A DNA stretch of 64,000 bases from Desulfacinum hydrothermale DSM 13146. Its GTDB lineage: Bacteria; Desulfobacterota; Syntrophobacteria; Syntrophobacterales; DSM-9756. Shown piece after piece: positions 7,983-16,986 of this stretch. The stretch spans positions 62,001 through 126,000 of the forward strand of contig NZ_FWXF01000009.1 in assembly GCF_900176285.1 (NCBI RefSeq), written 5' to 3'. A program made the position numbers and the translations under genes. How positions within the stretch are numbered: the stretch's first letter is position 1; every line of letters begins with the position of its first letter. The notes below the pieces were generated by a model. It did no database searches and was not told the DNA's origin. It was given only the letters and a program-made list of their open reading frames with translations.

Positions 7983-9059
7983 ATGGATGCCGGTGTGATC
8001 CAAGACAATAGGATCCCAAGGGAGGACAAGGCGCGCCTCGCGTCCCTGCTGTCGGAAAGGGGCGAGTGGGCCTCGTGCTCCCGTGTGGAGCCACTGGCCG
8101 GGGACGGCTCGGACAGGCGTTTTTACCGCGTTCACCTCAATGGCCGGAGTCTCATCGCGCTCATCTCCCAGCGGTCGGGTGCGGATTTGGACGAAGTGGA
8201 CTCCATGTGGCTCATCGGCCGCCACCTGGCGTCCAAAGGTCTGCCGGTCGCTCGCATCCTGGCGGCCCGCCTGGACGATGGGGTCTTTCTGCTGGAGGAC
8301 CTGGGGCGCGTCCACCTCCACGACATGGCGAGGCGTTTCGCATCCTCTGCGCGCATCCAGGGGCTCTACCGCAAGGCCGTGGAACTCCTGGCGCGCCTCC
8401 ACCGCACGGCGCCGGATGGATTTTCTTCCGAGTGGTGTTTCGATACGCCCCAATACACGCCCCAATTCGTCCTGAACCGGGAGCTCCTCTATTTTCAGAC
8501 CTCCTTTCTCCAATCGTTTCTGGGACTGGAAGCCGCAGACCTGGGACTTTCCCAGGACTTTCAGGCCCTGGCCGAACGAGCGGGAGAGGAGCGGGGGGGA
8601 CTCGTTCTGCACCGGGATTTTCAAAGCCGAAACCTCATGGTCCACCGGGGATCCCTGTGGGTGATCGATTACCAGGGAATGCGTCTGGGGCCGCCGGAAT
8701 ATGACCTGGCGAGCTTGCTGCTCGACCCCTACGTGATGCTTCCCGATCGCGTTTGGCAGCCCCTGGCGGAGCTGTACTGGGAAAGGGCGCGCCCCATTCT
8801 CGGCCGATCCCGCCATGTCTTCTGGGAACGCTTCCAGACTCTTGCCCTGTGTCGGTGTCTGCAGGCTCTGGCGGCCTACGCCTTCTTGGGCAAAGAAAAG
8901 AAAAAGAGTGGCTTTCTGGAACATATCCCGGCGGGGTGGCGCCGGTTGAACCAACTCCTCCAAGGGCCCGCTGGGCGCACGGTGCCCGCGTTTCGAAAGC
9001 TGATACGGCGGATCACATCCCATGCCCCCAGCATGGAGCGCATCCAACGCCCGCGCTGA
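7983..9059 (+). CDS. APH-fold sugar kinase, AmgK-like
   Basis: A 358-aa member of the aminoglycoside phosphotransferase/choline kinase fold. The Brenner-type motif HRDFQSRN is at 210-217 and the metal-binding VIDYQG at 227-232; an N-terminal nucleotide loop AGDGSDRRFYRV is at about 39-50. Next to a MurU-like gene, the best inference is AmgK, the anomeric kinase of MurNAc and GlcNAc that feeds MurU in the recycling route known from Pseudomonas. It starts 24 bases after the previous gene, with GGGAG before the ATG at 7983. Other APH-fold kinases have the same motifs, so substrate rests on context. Confidence 0.82.
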   Translation: MDAGVIQDNRIPREDKARLASLLSERGEWASCSRVEPLAGDGSDRRFYRVHLNGRSLIALISQRSGADLDEVDSMWLIGRHLASKGLPVARILAARLDDGVFLLEDLGRVHLHDMARRFASSARIQGLYRKAVELLARLHRTAPDGFSSEWCFDTPQYTPQFVLNRELLYFQTSFLQSFLGLEAADLGLSQDFQALAERAGEERGGLVLHRDFQSRNLMVHRGSLWVIDYQGMRLGPPEYDLASLLLDPYVMLPDRVWQPLAELYWERARPILGRSRHVFWERFQTLALCRCLQALAAYAFLGKEKKKSGFLEHIPAGWRRLNQLLQGPAGRTVPAFRKLIRRITSHAPSMERIQRPR

Positions 9060-9072
9060 GATCCCGATGTCC

Positions 9073-9102
9073 ACACCCCTTCCGCCTTCGGGTATGGGGT
9101 GT
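9073..9102. terminator. Hairpin between convergent genes
   Basis: ACACCCC (9073-9079) pairs with GGGGTGT (9096-9102) around a 16-base loop, between the stop of the AmgK-like gene and the stop of the convergent TraB-like gene. It lacks a clear T-run on either strand, so termination strength is uncertain. Confidence 0.4.
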
Positions 9103-9851
9103 TACAGGCCGTTCCTTCCCGGGCCGGGTTGTTCGGCGGCGGAGCTGTCCCAAAATTGCTTTTGCTCGGCTTTCACCAGATCGAAGAGCGGTTCGTAGGC
9201 ACTCCTTTCCTCAGCCGTGAGGCCGGGTGTCTTCTCGAAAGCATCCTTCAGGAACCTTTTGCGGTGGCCCACAAAAGCAAGGGTTTCTCCCTCCTTTTCG
9301 TCCAAAAGCCGATTCAGCACCTGGGCTGTAAAGGCATTTCGCGCCCCGAGAGCCCGGTCCTTGGCCTCGTCAGTGGCCTCCACCTGGAAGGCGTGGATGA
9401 GTTCGTAGTCGAAGTTCACGCCCGGATACCGGGGAATCCGCTCTTTGATGAGTTGGATGGGTGTGTTCATCATGTCCGTTGATACGGCAAAATCCACATC
9501 GCCCACATAGGGATAGACGCCCACCAGGTCCCCGGTCTCGGAAAGAACCTCCCCGAAGATCCCATCCACAAAGTGGAGGGGAAGGCCGGGATGACGGAGG
9601 GCATAGAGCAGAGCTCCCAGTTTTCCCACATCCCCTCCGCGTCGGAGCACGTGTTCCTTTTGTTCCAAGAGGAATTGTTCCGTCAAAAGCTCTCCCGAAG
9701 TGCGCATGTGGATCAGGGTGCTGAACCAGATCGGGTTTTCATCCAGGGCCAGGACGGCCGGTGAGGCCTTTTCCAACAATGTGGCGACCCGTTCCAGGAG
9801 ATCCATGCCCCTTTGCGTGCCGATGGCCAAAAGCCTTCCAATGCCCATCAT
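9102..9851 (-). CDS. Conserved hypothetical protein, weakly TraB/PrgY-like
   Basis: A 249-aa soluble protein that I do not recognise firmly. The N-terminal stretch (GRLLAIGTQRGMDLLERV, then ASPAVLALDENP) and a late RNAFTAQVLNRLLDEKEGE-LAFVGHRKRF stretch recall the GTxH...P.vvalE and RN...i...VGaGHL blocks of TraB/PrgY/GumN proteins. The usual GT-H and GH-L histidines are altered, so this may be a distant or inactive relative. No signal peptide or membrane helix is apparent. The ATG pair at 9851/9848 follows AAAGGA. It is convergent with the AmgK-like gene and divergent from the ADP-ribosylglycohydrolase gene. Confidence 0.7.
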   Translation of the reverse strand: MMGIGRLLAIGTQRGMDLLERVATLLEKASPAVLALDENPIWFSTLIHMRTSGELLTEQFLLEQKEHVLRRGGDVGKLGALLYALRHPGLPLHFVDGIFGEVLSETGDLVGVYPYVGDVDFAVSTDMMNTPIQLIKERIPRYPGVNFDYELIHAFQVEATDEAKDRALGARNAFTAQVLNRLLDEKEGETLAFVGHRKRFLKDAFEKTPGLTAEERSAYEPLFDLVKAEQKQFWDSSAAEQPGPGRNGL

Positions 9852-9998
9852 CCGTTCCTTTCTTTTTCGGACTGGATTGCGCTCGCCCCCCCGTGGGTCT
9901 TTTTGCTATGAAGAGAGGAGACGCACAACCGGAGGCTGCCCTTTGCTGCCGGCAGCGGTCAAAAAACGAACCTTCGTTGCGCATCCGAGGAGGTGCCC

Positions 9999-10913
9999 AT
10001 GGACGACTCGAGAGAAGCTCTGGTGTGGGGAGCGTTCGTAGCGGATTCCCTGGCCCTGGGAGCACACTGGATCTACGACCCTGAGGTGATCCGTGAACGT
10101 TTTGGAACCGTGGACCGCCTTCTGGAGCCCTCGCCCGATTCCTACCACGCAGGCAAAAAGCGCGGAGCCTTCACCCACTACGGGGACCAAACCCTGGTCC
10201 TGCTCGAATCCATGGCTCAAACGGGCGGCACCTTCGATCTGGACGACTTTTCCACAAGGTGGCGCCGATTGTTCCAAGACTATCATGGCTATGTGGACAA
10301 GGCCACTCAGGACACGTTGACCAACTTCCAGCAAGGTCACGGTCCCCGGGAATCCGGTTCGTCATCCGCTGATCTGGCGGGAGCCGCCCGGATCGCTCCC
10401 ATCGTCTATGCCCTGGCGCATGCGCCCTCGTCTTGTCTCATGGCGGCCCGGGAGCAGACCGCCATGACCCACAACCATCCCCAGGTGGTGGAGGCGGCCG
10501 CCTTCTTTGCCCTCGCCACCCTCCACATACTGCAGGGACAACGACCCACCCGGGCCCTCATGGAGGCGGCCCAGGAGCTTCCCTTGCCGTCCGAAATGCA
10601 AGACTGGCTGCAACAGGGCGTGGAGAGCAAGACGACGGAGACGGTGGAGGCCGTGGGGCGCTTCGGCCGGGCGTGCCCGGTTCCGGCCGCCTTTCCGGCC
10701 ACCGTTCACATCGTGGCGCGCCATGAAGAGGATTTTCCATCGGCGCTGGTGGCCAACGTCATGGCCGGTGGGGATTCGGCAGCCCGCGGTCTCATCATCG
10801 GCATGGTTTTGGGCGCTTACCACGGGCTGAAAGCCGTGCCGGCACCCTGGATGGAGGAACTGAGGGCACGACCGACCATCGCTTCGCACCTTCGGGCCAT
10901 GGCGAGGGATTGA
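9999..10913 (+). CDS. ADP-ribosylglycohydrolase family protein (DraG-like)
   Basis: A 304-aa member of the ADP-ribosylglycohydrolase family, which removes ADP-ribose from proteins or small molecules using a binuclear Mg site. The N-terminal block WGAFVADSLALGAHWIYD (about 9-26), THYGDQTLVLLES and the late GGDSAARGLIIGMVLGAYHG (about 262-281) match the family's metal-binding blocks, although the last is GGDSAAR rather than GGDTDT. The ATG at 9999 follows a clear GAGGAGG. No dinitrogenase reductase ADP-ribosyltransferase (DraT) gene is nearby, so a nitrogenase role is not supported and the substrate is unknown. Confidence 0.82.
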   Translation: MDDSREALVWGAFVADSLALGAHWIYDPEVIRERFGTVDRLLEPSPDSYHAGKKRGAFTHYGDQTLVLLESMAQTGGTFDLDDFSTRWRRLFQDYHGYVDKATQDTLTNFQQGHGPRESGSSSADLAGAARIAPIVYALAHAPSSCLMAAREQTAMTHNHPQVVEAAAFFALATLHILQGQRPTRALMEAAQELPLPSEMQDWLQQGVESKTTETVEAVGRFGRACPVPAAFPATVHIVARHEEDFPSALVANVMAGGDSAARGLIIGMVLGAYHGLKAVPAPWMEELRARPTIASHLRAMARD

Positions 10914-11219
10914 AAGGGAGACGATGGCCACCTTTCCGCTGGTTCGCCTCGCCTCTTCATGCCCGGCGCGCTTAGGGATCAATGACCCAGGCGCCAGGAA
11001 GGATATGAACCTGGGGAAGATGACCGGCGAGTCCTTGACAAAAACGGCAGCGGTCGGCATGAAAGGCACGCGTCTCAGGCCCCCATCAGGGGGGTGCGAC
11101 GGGCAGGATCCCAAAGAATGAAGCGCCCAGCCCCAGGTGCCAGGTTGCCCTGGGACGTGGGTCGCGCCGTTCTTGCCGGACGGCCGTAGGCGGGAAATGA
11201 GCGTGAGAAAGGAGCCTCC
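10914..11219. other. Gap without a recognised gene
   Basis: About 300 bases between the ADP-ribosylglycohydrolase gene and the next small gene. A TTGACA at 11035-11040 has only a poor -10 partner 17-18 bases on, and a small GCCCCC/GGGGGG hairpin follows at about 11080-11097. A 65-codon open frame starting at 10924 has no recognisable features, and I do not call it. Confidence 0.4.
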
Positions 11220-11591
11220 ATGACCGGTGAAGGAGACCTGGTACTGGTCCACATGGACAACAAGCCGGCTTTTTTTGCCAGGATCGAAAAGATCAGCCCC
11301 GATCCCAAACCCCATTGGTGGCAGGTGAAGATGCTCGTGCTGCAGGTGCCTTTGATGGTGGTCACCTGGATCTTGCGCGAAGCCTATATCAACGGTGAAG
11401 AATTCACCATGGGCGGCCACCCCATGCGGCTGGTCAAGGTGGAAGCGCCCGCCGAACCGGAACAGGTGGACGATCAGGACGGGCCCGATCCTTCCGCCGA
11501 GGATGGCCCGGAGGAGCCCGAAAAAAGGGATACCGGTGGGACGGGCGCCAAGGTGGTATCACTCTTCGATCGCCAACCGAAAAAGCCATGA
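11220..11591 (+). CDS. Conserved hypothetical protein with acidic linker
   Basis: A 123-aa protein of unknown function. Residues 1-72 (LVLVHMDNKPAFFARIEKI, then PHWWQVKMLVLQVPLM and TWILREAYINGEEFTMGG) look like a compact beta-rich domain; residues 75-110 are a low-complexity Glu/Asp/Pro linker; the tail KVVSLFDRQPKKP is basic. The good AAAGGAG site before the ATG at 11220 and the structured N-terminus support a real gene. It is convergent with the liv operon. I know no functional assignment. Confidence 0.72.
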   Translation: MTGEGDLVLVHMDNKPAFFARIEKISPDPKPHWWQVKMLVLQVPLMVVTWILREAYINGEEFTMGGHPMRLVKVEAPAEPEQVDDQDGPDPSAEDGPEEPEKRDTGGTGAKVVSLFDRQPKKP

Positions 11592-11721
11592 CCCCGGCGC
11601 CCTTTGGTCTGCGGGAAGGCTTCCCCTTCAGCCCGCCTCGTACGGGCCGCCTTGGGGCCTTGGAACCGGCAGACCGGCATGGGGGCCGCGTCTTTGATTG
11701 CAGCGGCCCAGGAGGCCCTGC

Positions 11722-12429
11722 CTACATTCCCAGGTAGGCTTCCTTGATCTCTTTACTTTGCAGGAGTTCTTCGGACGGGCCTTCCATGACCAATCGTCCG
11801 GTGGCCACCACGTACCCGTAGTGGGAATTGGACAGTGCCAGTTGCACATCCTGTTCCACCAGGAGAATGGCGGTTCCGCGGCTGTTGATCTCCTTGAGGA
11901 TTTCCACCAGATCATCGACGATCACGGGGGCCAGGCCCAGCGACATCTCGTCGATGATGAGCAGGCGCGGATCGCTCATGAGGCCCCTGGCGATGGCGCA
12001 CATCTGCTGTTCGCCCCCGGACAGGCTCCCGGCCTTTTGCAAACGTCTTTCCTTGAGGCGCGGGAAGAGCTCATAGACCCTGGCGAGCTCAGGGCGGATA
12101 TCCTTGTCTTTCCTTCGCCGGAATGCCCCCATCACCAGGTTTTCCTCCACGGTCATCTGAGGAAAAAGACGGCGCCCTTCCGGCACATGGACGATGCCTT
12201 TACGGACAATCTCCTTGGGAGGCGTGCGGGTGATGTCTTCTCCCCGAAACAGGATCTGACCCCGGTATGGCCGCATGAGCCCTGATATGACCTTGAGCAG
12301 CGTCGATTTTCCCGCACCGTTGGAACCCACCAGAGCGACGATTTGTTTTTCTTCCACCTTCAGGTTCAGTCCCCAAAGGACCTGGACGTCGCCGTATCCC
12401 GCATCGAGCTCTTTGATTCCGAGCAGCAA
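11722..12429 (-). CDS. livF: Branched-chain amino acid ABC transporter ATPase LivF
   Basis: One of two cytoplasmic ATPases that power the LivKHMGF importer for leucine, isoleucine and valine. The 235-aa protein has Walker A GSNGAGKST (35-43), ABC signature SLSGGEQQM, Walker B LLIIDEMSLGLAP and the H-loop-region sequence LLVEQDV. Length and sequence fit LivF rather than LivG. It is the last gene of the minus-strand operon, 11 bases after livG. Liv-type systems also import other amino acids, amides and urea, so the substrate is assigned by family only. Confidence 0.94.
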   Translation of the reverse strand: MLLGIKELDAGYGDVQVLWGLNLKVEEKQIVALVGSNGAGKSTLLKVISGLMRPYRGQILFRGEDITRTPPKEIVRKGIVHVPEGRRLFPQMTVEENLVMGAFRRRKDKDIRPELARVYELFPRLKERRLQKAGSLSGGEQQMCAIARGLMSDPRLLIIDEMSLGLAPVIVDDLVEILKEINSRGTAILLVEQDVQLALSNSHYGYVVATGRLVMEGPSEELLQSKEIKEAYLGM

Positions 12430-12440
12430 TCTCTTTCCTC

Positions 12441-13184
12441 CTAGTGGGTCAGCTCTTTGAAGCGCTTTCCAAGATAGGCCTTGATCACGTTCTCGTCGTT
12501 CAGGACCTCTTCCACCGGTCCGTCGGCGATCTTTTCACCGTGGTGGAGCACAAAAACTCGATCACAGAGGTTCTTGATGGCGCGCATCACATGCTCGATC
12601 ACCAGGATGGTGATCCCACTGTGGCGAATCTTTTGGATCATCTGGACCGCCTGGTCGATTTCGCCGAAATTGAGCCCGGCCATGACCTCGTCGAAGAGCA
12701 CCACGTCGGGGGACATGGCCAGCGCTTTGGCCATCTCCAGCCGTTTGCGGAAAGCAACGCCCAGCTGATCGGCACGCCGGTCCTTCTGATCGGCCAATCC
12801 CACAAACTCCAGGACTTCTTCCGCCTTTTCCATGGCCTCCTTTGCGCTTCGCCTCTTACCCCGGGCCCCAAACATGGCTCCCACCGCCACGTTCTCCTTG
12901 ACCGTCATGCCGGGAAACGGCTTGACCACCTGAAACGTCCGGGCGATTCCCATGCGGCCGATTCGATAGGGCTTGAGGCCATGGATCGGCTTTCCCTTGA
13001 AGTGGATCTCTCCCTCCGTGGGCGGATAAACGCCCGCGATCATGTTGACGACGGTCGTCTTCCCCGCTCCGTTTGGGCCGATCAGCCCCAGGATTTCGCC
13101 TGGATTGAGCACAAAACTCACCTTGTTCACCGCAACCAATCCATCGAAGTGCTTGCTGATACGATTCGCTTGGAGAATGGCCAT
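12441..13184 (-). CDS. livG: Branched-chain amino acid ABC transporter ATPase LivG
   Basis: Second ATPase of the importer, 247 aa. Walker [10 protein letters not shown] lies at 36-44, Walker B is [12 protein letters not shown], and VIEHVM carries the switch histidine. The ABC signature is not LSGGQ but [15 protein letters not shown], a known kind of LivG divergence in which the Gly-Gly pair is lost. The C-terminal [14 protein letters not shown] is typical of LivG and contacts the permease. It starts 12 bases after the livM stop, and livF follows after 11 bases. Confidence 0.94.
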   Translation of the reverse strand: MAILQANRISKHFDGLVAVNKVSFVLNPGEILGLIGPNGAGKTTVVNMIAGVYPPTEGEIHFKGKPIHGLKPYRIGRMGIARTFQVVKPFPGMTVKENVAVGAMFGARGKRRSAKEAMEKAEEVLEFVGLADQKDRRADQLGVAFRKRLEMAKALAMSPDVVLFDEVMAGLNFGEIDQAVQMIQKIRHSGITILVIEHVMRAIKNLCDRVFVLHHGEKIADGPVEEVLNDENVIKAYLGKRFKELTH

Positions 13185-13196
13185 AGGCTAACCTTC

Positions 13197-14165
13197 TCAA
13201 ACACGATGTTTTCGGATGTTTTCCAGGAAGTAAGAGACGTTGAGTTTCCTTTCTGTGATGATATCCATGATTCCTTTGGGAGTGAAAACGATGGCCAGAA
13301 TGACAATGGTACCGAAAAAGAGGGCATGGGCCACCAGGAAGTGGTCGGAAAGGATTTCCGAGATGACTTCAATGCTGAACGCTCCGAGCAGGGGGCCGAA
13401 CAATTTCCCCATACCCCCGAATACGGCCATGACGATCATTTTCACCGTGGTGTGCACGGTGAAGGCCGGCTCGGGCTTGATGAATGCCTGCTGATACGCG
13501 TAGATGCTTCCGGCAAAACCCGTGAAGAGAGCGCTCAGCGAAAAGGCCATGGTCTTTGCATAGGTGGTATTGATTCCAACAGAATTGGCCGCGTCCTCAT
13601 CTTCTCTGATGGCAATCAAAGAATAACCGAACTTGGCGTTCAGCAGTATGTAGGTAGTCAGCAGGCAGGCGACCAACGTGGCAAGCATCATGTAAAAGAA
13701 AAAATAGTATTGACCCCGCACGGACATATCGAGCATGGGAAGATAAATGCCCGAATTGCCCTCCGTGATCTCCAGATTCTGCACGAGGGCCTTCATGGCC
13801 TCGGCCACCCCCAGCGTGGCAATGGCGAAATAGTGACCGCGGAGCCGCAAAACGGGAAGTCCCACCAGAATGGCGAAAACGGCCGCAAGCAGCCCCGAGC
13901 TGGCATAGGCCAGGGCAAAGCCGAATCCCGCCTTCTCCATGAGGACGGCGGTGGTGTAGGCCCCAATGCCGAAAAAGACCACGTTCCCAAACGACGCATA
14001 GCCCGTGTATCCGCCGATGATGTTCCAGGCGCTTGCCATGATGGCGAACATCAAAATGTCCGTACCGAAGCGGATGATGAAGTTGTTGGTGAAGAGCGGA
14101 AAGAGAGCCATGCCGATCAGGATCAATCCGCAGATGAAGAAAGAGCGCAACGCATTGTGCTTCAT
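13197..14165 (-). CDS. livM: Branched-chain amino acid ABC permease LivM
   Basis: Inner-membrane permease of the importer, 322 aa with about eight to ten hydrophobic segments. The family block for the ATPase contact (SLIAIREDEDAANSVGINT, around residues 180-200) and the segment GMGKLFGPLLGAFSIEV identify LivM. The N-terminus MKHNALRSFFICGLILIG is a basic start followed by the first membrane helix. Two bases separate it from livH, indicating translational coupling. It pairs with LivH to form the heterodimeric channel. Confidence 0.95.
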   Translation of the reverse strand: MKHNALRSFFICGLILIGMALFPLFTNNFIIRFGTDILMFAIMASAWNIIGGYTGYASFGNVVFFGIGAYTTAVLMEKAGFGFALAYASSGLLAAVFAILVGLPVLRLRGHYFAIATLGVAEAMKALVQNLEITEGNSGIYLPMLDMSVRGQYYFFFYMMLATLVACLLTTYILLNAKFGYSLIAIREDEDAANSVGINTTYAKTMAFSLSALFTGFAGSIYAYQQAFIKPEPAFTVHTTVKMIVMAVFGGMGKLFGPLLGAFSIEVISEILSDHFLVAHALFFGTIVILAIVFTPKGIMDIITERKLNVSYFLENIRKHRV

Positions 14166-14167
14166 CT

Positions 14168-15028
14168 CTAATCAGCTCCTCCCAGAATTCCCTTCGGTCT
14201 CAAGATCAAGACCAGGACGAGGATCGTGAAACTGATAAGATTCTCGTAGGTGGACCCGAACCAGGTGCTTCCCATGGCTTCCGCAACACCCAGTGTCAGT
14301 CCGCCGAGGATCGGCCCCAACATGCTTCCCAGTCCGCCGATGATGACCACCACAAAGGATTTGAGGGTCAGGATGCCGCCCATCATGGGACTGATGGGAA
14401 ACAGGATGGACCAGAGGGTCCCCGCCGCTCCGGCCGCGCCCACTCCCAGGCCGAAGGTGAGCGCATAGGTGCGGGCCACGTCGACGCCGACCAGTTGCGC
14501 CGCGTCCAGGTCCTGCGCGGTGGATCGAATGGAGCGCCCCAGGTCCGTTCGGTTGAGGATGAAGAAAAAGATGGTGCCGATCACGATCACCAGCATAAAG
14601 GCCAGCAACCGGACGGTGGGGATGGTGACCCAATCTCCAAGGGAGAAATTGGAGGCGCCGTAGGCCACCTTCACCTTACGCACATCGGCCGTCCAGGCCA
14701 CCAGGGCGGCGTTGTTGATGAATATCTCAATGCCGAAGGCCAGGATCAAGGTGATGAAGGCGCTGGCTCGGATGATCAAGTTGATCAGGTACTTCTGGAT
14801 GCCATAGCCGATCACAAAAAGGATGGAAATGGAAAAGATTAGACTGACAAAGGGATCGATCCCCAACAGGGTGAACAGCCAGTAGGTGGTGAAGGCGCCC
14901 AGCATGATAAAGGAGCCGTGGGCGATGTTGATGATGTCCATCACCCCCCAAATGAGGGACATCCCCATGGCCATCAAGGCATAGAGGCCGCCTTTGAGAA
15001 TCCCGTTGATCACGATTTGCGCTAGCAT
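14168..15028 (-). CDS. livH: Branched-chain amino acid ABC permease LivH
   Basis: Inner-membrane permease partner of LivM, 286 aa with eight or so hydrophobic segments. The N-terminal INGILKGGLYALMAMGMSLI, the SIRSTAQDLDAAQLVGVDV coupling segment and GGLGSMLGPILGGLTLGVAE are hallmarks of LivH. It is the first permease gene after livK and is separated from it by about 360 bases, unusually wide for the operon. Processing or termination in that gap could make livK more abundant than the permeases, as is common for binding proteins. Confidence 0.95.
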   Translation of the reverse strand: MLAQIVINGILKGGLYALMAMGMSLIWGVMDIINIAHGSFIMLGAFTTYWLFTLLGIDPFVSLIFSISILFVIGYGIQKYLINLIIRASAFITLILAFGIEIFINNAALVAWTADVRKVKVAYGASNFSLGDWVTIPTVRLLAFMLVIVIGTIFFFILNRTDLGRSIRSTAQDLDAAQLVGVDVARTYALTFGLGVGAAGAAGTLWSILFPISPMMGGILTLKSFVVVIIGGLGSMLGPILGGLTLGVAEAMGSTWFGSTYENLISFTILVLVLILRPKGILGGAD

Positions 15029-15387
15029 GCATCACTTCCTTCAAGCAGAGACGATGGATAGGGCCCCGTTGTGCAACCCCGCGGCTTTCGCTGCGCTGTC
15101 GGCTCAATCGTTGAGGCCGGATCCAGGGAGCCAGGGACGGCCCTCCGGCCCAGCGCCCGATCGGTACGTTTGTCGGCACCGCCGCCCGCCTTGGGTTCAT
15201 GGGGCAGGGTGCACACTGACAAACCATGGGAAAGGTGAATCACACGCGCATCCGCGCCGAACGGAGGCCAGCCGGGCCGTTCAGGGCGGACAAGCGCCTT
15301 AAAGGCGAACGATCAAGAGGGCTGAAACTCCCCCGGGCCGCAAACCCACTGGTCTGGCGACCGGCGGCCCAGGGGGCTTCGGGGTTG
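15029..15387. other. livK-livH intergenic gap
   Basis: About 360 bases without a gene. I see no convincing promoter, terminator or member of the dispersed repeat family. Sequence composition is like the rest of the window. The short open frames here have no ribosome sites or recognisable motifs. Confidence 0.4.
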
Positions 15388-16596
15388 CTATTTCCAGCAA
15401 GGGAAGGGATAGACCGGTTCTTTTTCTTTGCTGGGATAGACCTGGTGGACCTCGCCTCCAAGGATCTGGAGAACCACGCTGGTTCCCTTGATCTGGCCAT
15501 TGGGGTTGAATTCCACGTGACCATAGATGGTGTCCAGGGATATGGAGGCGATGGCGTCCCGAACCTTTTCCGGGTCGAGCGTACCGGCCTTTTCAATGGC
15601 CGCCTTCAGGATCGCCACATCCGCGATTCCACTGGCGTTGTGGTAATCCGGATCATAGTTGAATTTTTCCTTAAAAAGCTTAACAAATTCCTGCGTATCT
15701 TTATAGAGATACCCCTTGAAGTTCATCTGGGTCGACCAGCTCGCCACGCCGAATATGTGTTCGGCATCCTTTCCCAGCGACTTGCGGAAGTCCGCCTCGG
15801 AGGGACCGACCGTCATGCTGATCATCTTGGGGCAGACGTTGAGTTCCTTGGCCTGCTGAGCGAAGTTGAGCGATTCTTCGGTATGGCCCGCGAGCAAAAC
15901 CACGTCCACCTGCTGGGCCTTGATCTTGGTCAACATGGTATTGAAGTCGCTGGCTCCTTCCGCATACTTTTCATAGAGAGCGACCTGTAAGCCCATCTCT
16001 TCGGCCAGCTTCTTGGTTCCTTTGGCAACGCTCACATCAAACTTATCGTCCGCATACAGGATGGCCACTGTCTTGGGAGGTGGGGAAAAAGTTTTCAGCA
16101 TCTCCAAGGTGGATTTGAAATATTGGCCGGCGGGAGGAAGGGTTCCAAAGATGTACTTGTTTCCTCGGCTGAATATCTTCCCGGAGGCGCCTCCCCCTTC
16201 GATCATGGGTATTTTGTAACGCATTGCAACCAGACTGTCGGGGATGGTGATGCCGCTGGAATAGGGCCCCAGCAGGAAATTGACCTTGTCTTCCACAATG
16301 AGCTTTTCAACCAGGCGGGAACTTTCCGTGGGATCACTCTTATCGTCATAGTAGATGATCTTCAACTGGTAGGAGTCGTTGCCGACCTTGACACCGCCCG
16401 TTTTGTTGATGGTTTCAACGGCCATATCGTAGGCATCGCGGTAGAGCTTTCCGCTGCGGCTCTTGCCGCCGGTAAAGGAGATGGCGCAACCCACTTTGAT
16501 GACCTTGCCCGCCGCTGATGCAGGAATGGTGTGAAAGAAAGATATCAGACCCAACACCAGGACACCTAATAGCAGATTTCGTCCTAACGCTCTCAT
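15388..16596 (-). CDS. livK: Branched-chain amino acid ABC transporter periplasmic binding protein LivK-like
   Basis: Periplasmic solute-binding protein that delivers amino acids to LivHM. The 402-aa precursor has a signal peptide (MRALGRNLLLGVLVLGLIS, cleavage likely after ASA near residue 29), then the type I fold start IKVGCAISFTGGKSRSGKLY. FLLGPYSSG and the Tyr/Asp-containing YYDDKSDP are typical of Leu/Ile/Val-binding proteins. The ATG at 16596 follows AGAGGAGG; an in-frame start 15 codons upstream would spoil the signal peptide. It is first in the operon behind a strong promoter. Family members bind many ligands (amino acids, amides, aromatic acids), so leucine specificity is not proven. 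Confidence 0.92.
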   Translation of the reverse strand: MRALGRNLLLGVLVLGLISFFHTIPASAAGKVIKVGCAISFTGGKSRSGKLYRDAYDMAVETINKTGGVKVGNDSYQLKIIYYDDKSDPTESSRLVEKLIVEDKVNFLLGPYSSGITIPDSLVAMRYKIPMIEGGGASGKIFSRGNKYIFGTLPPAGQYFKSTLEMLKTFSPPPKTVAILYADDKFDVSVAKGTKKLAEEMGLQVALYEKYAEGASDFNTMLTKIKAQQVDVVLLAGHTEESLNFAQQAKELNVCPKMISMTVGPSEADFRKSLGKDAEHIFGVASWSTQMNFKGYLYKDTQEFVKLFKEKFNYDPDYHNASGIADVAILKAAIEKAGTLDPEKVRDAIASISLDTIYGHVEFNPNGQIKGTSVVLQILGGEVHQVYPSKEKEPVYPFPCWK

Positions 16597-16665
16597 GGAT
16601 TCCTCCTCTTTAAGGTTTCGGACCGATACTGCCTGGTTCATTGTAGGGCTGAGCTCTATTCTGCC

Positions 16666-16694
16666 AGACTATTCAGAAAGGGTCATGCTGTCAA
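16666..16694 (-). promoter_or_regulatory. Predicted sigma-70 promoter for the liv operon
   Basis: On the minus strand TTGACA (16689-16694) and TAGTCT (16666-16671) are 17 bases apart, about 70 bases before the livK ATG. The remaining bases to 16986 contain nothing I can annotate. Confidence 0.65.
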
Positions 16695-16986
16695 CAAAGA
16701 GAATCGCCCAGCCGGAAGGGCCGCCGCGTCCTCCTCTTGGGTTGGGTATGGAATCGTGGGCAATCACAGCCGGGACGCGCGGTGTGTGATGGAAACACCC
16801 CGGGAGCCGATCGGGATCGCTGCTTTGCCGCGGGACTTTTGAGATTCACTTGTGAAAAAACAGGGGAGGGTGAGGCAGACGGGCTTTCGAAGGTTCCAAA
16901 GAAGCCTTCCAACCGCACCCCCCCCCCGGCACGGCCTTGGGCCTGGACAGCGTGGGAGGCGGCCTTCCGGTGGATCTTTCAGCACA

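Noticed and set aside
10924-11121. A 65-codon open frame after the ADP-ribosylglycohydrolase gene, with a possible AAAGGGAG site.
   Set aside because: The predicted protein has no motif and unstructured composition. Possible but not supportable without homologues.
12444-14171. Open frame of 575 codons on the plus strand opposite livG and livM.
   Set aside because: Both liv genes are unmistakable; the antisense product is His/Gln/Asp-rich without family motifs.
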